Part shown: positions 32,953 to 36,587 of the stretch, in pieces
Layout: the number at the start of each line of letters is the position of its first letter
Numbering within the stretch: position 1 is the first letter of the stretch
DNA from: Chryseobacterium gleum
Lineage (GTDB): Bacteria; Bacteroidota; Bacteroidia; UBA10329
Length of the DNA: 36,587 bases
Assembly (NCBI GenBank): GCA_945903645.1
Contig: CAMDOM010000037.1
Coordinates: forward strand, 1 to 36,587
Direction: 5' to 3'
Translations under genes and position numbers: made by a program
Notes under the pieces: model-generated
What the model saw: the letters and a program-made list of their open reading frames with translations, nothing else
What the model was told of the DNA's origin: nothing
The model's database searches: none

Positions 32953-35900
32953 TTATCGCATGAGATTAACGTGACCGTTGAAATGATGAATTTCTCCATC
33001 CCAATCCGTCACGGCAAAAACGTAAACATAAACACCCTGTTGCAACTGATGCCCATCCATGGTTCCATCCCATTGATAATCTATATCATTCGATTCAAAA
33101 ATCATTTCGCCCCAACGGTCAAAAATAATCATACTATATGCACTTATTCCAGTGCCTTGACCATAAAACATCTCATTATTTCCCTCACTGTTTGGAGTAA
33201 ACGTATTCGGGATATAAAAGGTGAATGTGGGTTTCACCACAACCTCGTAAACTGCCGTATCTAAACATCCAAATGGCGTTGAAACCAACAAGACCACAGG
33301 GTATGTTCCCGTATCTCCATAAATATGCTGTGGGCTTGTGATGTTAGTTGAATTTCCATCTCCAAAATCCCAATCCCAATAATTCACATTGATGCTCGAT
33401 AAATCTGTAAACTGAATTCGTGGATTATTCATATCCACCAAATTGGGATTTGCATCAAAAAATGCAGTTGGTTTAGGATGCGTAAGAACAAAATTGTTAG
33501 ATGTGAATGATGCTACGCAACCATTTCCGGAGGTTACCTGCAAAGAAATGTCGTAAAGTCCAGAATCTAGCGGTGTGATGTTTTCGTCATAAAACGTGTA
33601 TGCTGGAAACTGTGCGGTAGCGCTATCCGTTCCTAGGTCAAAATTCCACTGCCATTGCGCTAGCGAATATGGCGGAGCGATAACGGTTTGGTCAATAAAC
33701 TGAACCTCCAACGGCTGACATCCTTCTTGCACATCAGAGGTAAATGCTACTGTTGGAAGCGGAAATATTTCCACATTCTGAATCAATGTACCTGCACAAC
33801 CTTTATCGGTAATAACGCTCAGTTGTACTGGAAAAAATCCATCCGAACCATACAGGTGAACTGGATTTTCTTGACTTGAAAATGTACCATCCGCAAAATC
33901 CCAAGCTTGAGAAACAACCGTGTCATTCAATAAGTTTTGCACTGTAGAAAAGTCCTGGAAATAGGTGCTATCGTTCAGACAGTTATTTATTGTATTGCTA
34001 AATTGAGCCACCGGAATTGGATATACAGCAGCATTTCCGTTGGTTGCAGAAGATAAACAACCCATGGTTGTAGTCACGTTGAGCGTGGCTGAGTATTGAT
34101 CAGCAGATGGAAATGTAATCTGCGGGCTGGCAATAGTCGAAGTTTGCCCATCGCTAAATTGCCAAGCGTAAGTATCTATTGGATAGGCACCATTTGCTAT
34201 CGAAAAATCGGTGAACTGATTTGGAATTCCAAAACAAACACTATCCCAACTAAATAAAACAATGGGCATTGGATAAATTTCAATGTTCATGGTGGTATCG
34301 TGCGTGCATCCCAAATCGGAAACAACCACCAATTGCACTGGAAATATTCCATCGGTCAGATATTGTTGCGCGGCAGGATTTTGAAACGTGGAAGTAGTCG
34401 AATTTCCAAAATCCCAACCCCAACCAATTATTGAACCTGATGCCACGTTGGAATTATCAGCAAATACAATCAATTTGTCTAAACATTCATCGCTAAACTG
34501 AAAATCTGCAACTGGAATTGGACCGACCGAAATATTCTGAATGGTACTATCAATACATCCTTGATCAGAAGTGGCAATCAATTGAACCGCATATGTAGAA
34601 TCGTTTGCGTAGGTATTAAAAGGCGCTGCAAGATTGGAGCTATTGCTATCACCAAAATTCCATGCATAACCGGTCACCAATCCTGAAAGAATGGTAGATG
34701 TATTTGTAAAAACAGTAGCATCGCCCAAACATGAAATTGGAGCCGAAAAATCTACCACAGGCAAGGGATGAACAACAACAGTGTTCAAAGTGACTTGGTC
34801 TTGGCAGCCTAAACTATCGGTAACAAGTAAAGTAGCAAAGTATTGACCAGCGGCTGCAAATGTGGTTGTAGGATTTTGTAACGAAGATGTTTGACCATTT
34901 TCAAAAGTCCAATCATAAGCTACAATTGGATACGTGCCAGCAGAAACGGAAGCATCTGTAAATGCGTTGTCTAATAGCAAACACGCATACTGTACTGTAA
35001 AGGCCGCAGTTGGGTTGGGATAAATATCGATTGATATAGTTGTATCGTGTAAGCATCCAAATCCTGTGGCCACTTCCAATTGAACGTTGTAGGTGGCAGA
35101 AACAGGATATGAAATGTCAACAGGAATTTGAAGTATCGAAGTTTGAGTGTTCCCAAAATCCCAATTCCACGATGCGATTGCTCCAGACGAAACAGATGCA
35201 TTCTCATTGAAAGCAATCATTTGGTCCGCACAATCACTTTGAGCTGCAAAATCTGCAATTGGCAGCGGATGTACTATTGTTGTTTGCGAAATACTATCTA
35301 CACAACCTTGCGTTGAGGTAACGGTAAGAACCACATCATAACTCCCATCTGCAGCGTAGGTATTATTCGCTGTGGGAGTTGCAACAGTTGCAGAAGCATC
35401 ACCAAAATTCCAAGAAGTTGAGGATATAACGCTTCCAGCAACAGTAGAAGTATTGGTAAACACCGATGCTTCATTGAGGCAAACGTCTGCCATAGTAAAT
35501 GAAGGAACCGGCAAATTGTAAATCGTAACTAGAGCGGAATCAACTCCAATGCAGCCATTCGGACTCGTAACCGTTACCGCAAACCACGTAAAAGCGAATG
35601 GTATAGCGAGTGGATTTACAATTCCAGCATTGGACAAACCCAAACTAGGACTCCACGAATACGTGGAACCTGCTGTAGCTCCAACCACATTTAATTGCAC
35701 TCCAATGCCTTGACAAACCGCAATATCGCCAATCGCATCTATCGGGTCAGCAGGCAATTCTGTTATTGAAACTTGGTCAGTATCACTGCACGAGCCAATC
35801 CATGCCACCAACATGTAATCAATGTTTCCTGATGGATTAAGCACAACCGTAGGTTCTGTGCTGACTTGTGTCATTGCTGGCAATTGATACCACACGTATG

Positions 35901-36587
35901 AATCGGCTCCAACAGTAGAAAGTGTCACCGCATCGCCAGTACAATACACCTGATTTGGCCCAGCATTGGCAACAGGAACGGCATCGATTGTTACTGTGAC
36001 GCTATTGGAAGTTGGATTTGCAGAAGAGCAATAATCCGTAGCGCTAACCGTGTAATTGGAAGAAACTGCGGGACTCACGTAAATCGTGTCGGTAGCAGCG
36101 CCTGTGCTCCAAGTATAACTTACACCACCTCCTCCACCCTGCGACTCGGCCCAGAGCATGGCAGTACCTCCTGGGCAAAATGCCGTGTCGCCTAACGCTT
36201 GAACGGTCAGCGGAACAAGATCGTTGAGATACACTATTATGGCATCAGTTGCGCACACGCTGGTTTGCACATCAATAATTATGGTTTCAATTCCTTCTTG
36301 AACACCATCTTGAATTGGCGTGATTTGAAAGCTCGTGGTAAGCTGATTTGCCGGTATGGTAACACTTGCTGGAATCTGGGTAAAGTCAGTTCCATTTGAT
36401 GCTGTTCCAAGCACATTGTAGTTAATTACAGTTGGTGTACTTACAGCGCTACCCAAGGTGAAAGTTACTGTGGCTGAGGAGCACCCTTCGTAAGCTGTAG
36501 AATCGACCGAAGCTGTGCTTGCAGCAATCTGAACCGCATTACTGATAAGACTGTTTTCCTCAATAAAAACACCCGAATCGTAGATAC
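32953..36587 (-). CDS. Giant T9SS type-B PKD-repeat protein, 5' end outside window
   Basis: The visible 1210 residues run in frame to the window edge; an apparent start at 36456 is an internal TTG, and 43 more codons precede it. The first visible residues, YDSGVFIEENSLIS, match the end of 'choice-of-anchor L' domains. Then come a Calx-beta-like domain (SATVTFTLGSAV to ETIIIDV), about three Ig-like repeats, nine PKD domains, and a CHU_C tail (FYIPNTFTPNSEG, FDRWGEMIFES, YVYVFAVTDW) for T9SS type-B sorting. It is probably a surface adhesin or scaffold; no enzyme domain is seen. It is first of the co-transcribed pair with the lectin-repeat gene. Confidence 0.9.
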   Translation of the reverse strand, partial: IYDSGVFIEENSLISNAVQIAASTASVDSTAYEGCSSATVTFTLGSAVSTPTVINYNVLGTASNGTDFTQIPASVTIPANQLTTSFQITPIQDGVQEGIETIIIDVQTSVCATDAIIVYLNDLVPLTVQALGDTAFCPGGTAMLWAESQGGGGGVSYTWSTGAATDTIYVSPAVSSNYTVSATDYCSSANPTSNSVTVTIDAVPVANAGPNQVYCTGDAVTLSTVGADSYVWYQLPAMTQVSTEPTVVLNPSGNIDYMLVAWIGSCSDTDQVSITELPADPIDAIGDIAVCQGIGVQLNVVGATAGSTYSWSPSLGLSNAGIVNPLAIPFAFTWFAVTVTSPNGCIGVDSALVTIYNLPVPSFTMADVCLNEASVFTNTSTVAGSVISSTSWNFGDASATVATPTANNTYAADGSYDVVLTVTSTQGCVDSISQTTIVHPLPIADFAAQSDCADQMIAFNENASVSSGAIASWNWDFGNTQTSILQIPVDISYPVSATYNVQLEVATGFGCLHDTTISIDIYPNPTAAFTVQYACLLLDNAFTDASVSAGTYPIVAYDWTFENGQTSSLQNPTTTFAAAGQYFATLLVTDSLGCQDQVTLNTVVVHPLPVVDFSAPISCLGDATVFTNTSTILSGLVTGYAWNFGDSNSSNLAAPFNTYANDSTYAVQLIATSDQGCIDSTIQNISVGPIPVADFQFSDECLDKLIVFADNSNVASGSIIGWGWDFGNSTTSTFQNPAAQQYLTDGIFPVQLVVVSDLGCTHDTTMNIEIYPMPIVLFSWDSVCFGIPNQFTDFSIANGAYPIDTYAWQFSDGQTSTIASPQITFPSADQYSATLNVTTTMGCLSSATNGNAAVYPIPVAQFSNTINNCLNDSTYFQDFSTVQNLLNDTVVSQAWDFADGTFSSQENPVHLYGSDGFFPVQLSVITDKGCAGTLIQNVEIFPLPTVAFTSDVQEGCQPLEVQFIDQTVIAPPYSLAQWQWNFDLGTDSATAQFPAYTFYDENITPLDSGLYDISLQVTSGNGCVASFTSNNFVLTHPKPTAFFDANPNLVDMNNPRIQFTDLSSINVNYWDWDFGDGNSTNITSPQHIYGDTGTYPVVLLVSTPFGCLDTAVYEVVVKPTFTFYIPNTFTPNSEGNNEMFYGQGTGISAYSMIIFDRWGEMIFESNDIDYQWDGTMDGHQLQQGVYVYVFAVTDWDGEIHHFNGHVNLMR
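34021..35511 (-). repeat. Duplicated three-PKD block (two copies of about 248 codons)
   Basis: Within the 5'-truncated giant, PKD domains 1-3 (34768-35511, 248 codons) and 4-6 (34021-34767, 249 codons) correspond one-to-one. Domains 2 and 5 share GC-x-HDTT-x-x-I-x-IYP, domains 3 and 6 share a G-x-YPI then DGQTS/NGQTS core, and domains 1 and 4 share FTNTST and QGC(V/I)DS. This shows a past duplication of a three-domain unit rather than single-domain copying. Confidence 0.75.

Noticed and set aside
36454-36456. Start codon of the right-hand giant protein at 36456
   Set aside because: The codon is TTG in the middle of a Calx-beta-like domain, and the frame stays open to the window edge.

Overview
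The window is a chromosomal segment of a Bacteroidota bacterium, most likely a Flavobacteriales-type lineage. The evidence is a fused ccoN-ccoO oxidase gene, several proteins with type IX secretion (T9SS) C-terminal tails of both the YPNP (type A) and gliding/CHU_C (type B) kinds, M43 and PKD-repeat surface proteins, and TAnnTTTG -7 promoter elements in place of the sigma70 -10 box. No tRNA, rRNA, CRISPR array, insertion sequence or phage gene was recognised. Genes are tightly packed; the longest gene-free stretch is about 215 bases (24740-24953).

Layout. 1-3.1 kb: the 5' end of a WbqC-family gene (minus, cut by the window), a secreted peptidylarginine/agmatine deiminase with a T9SS tail, and the cyclic-di-AMP synthase gene cdaA (minus). 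3.3-11.3 kb: a plus-strand respiratory cluster, ccoS-ccoNO-ccoQ-ccoP-ccoG-ccoH, a TauE/SafE-like membrane protein, and hemN. It encodes a cbb3-type high-affinity terminal oxidase, its assembly factors and an oxygen-independent heme-synthesis enzyme. 11.3-15.7 kb (minus): a small four-cysteine membrane protein, a Fur-STAS-purA operon, and a two-gene unit of a polytopic membrane protein overlapping a secreted Kazal-type inhibitor. 15.7-19.0 kb (minus): the classical translation operon thrS-infC-rpmI-rplT with a terminator. 19.1-23.0 kb (plus): aldo/keto reductase, a secreted C1-family (bleomycin-hydrolase-like) protease, yidD, and a Tat-exported FAD amine oxidase. 23.1-24.7 kb (minus): two tandem-domain universal stress proteins. 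25.0-36.6 kb: the secretome block, with a T9SS M43 metalloprotease (plus) converging on a T9SS SGNH hydrolase, followed by two giant T9SS type-B repeat proteins (minus); the upstream giant is cut by the window end.

How it fits together. The cco-hemN cluster is a microaerobic respiration module. A 16-base palindrome upstream of ccoS shares architecture and core bases (TGAC-N2-TAATCA) with a palindrome in the usp/M43 intergenic region. This suggests one CRP/FNR-type regulator acts on both, although no such regulator lies in the window. At least six products carry T9SS sorting tails, consistent with a surface-associated, polymer- or protein-degrading lifestyle. Three housekeeping genes (thrS, infC, purA) appear to use TTG starts, forced by in-frame stops immediately upstream.

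The strongest points for follow-up are the shared FNR-like palindromes, the secreted PPAD-like deiminase, the translationally coupled Kazal/membrane-protein pair, and the higher-order repeat structure of the giant adhesin-like proteins. I saw no clear evidence of a wholly new multi-gene system.
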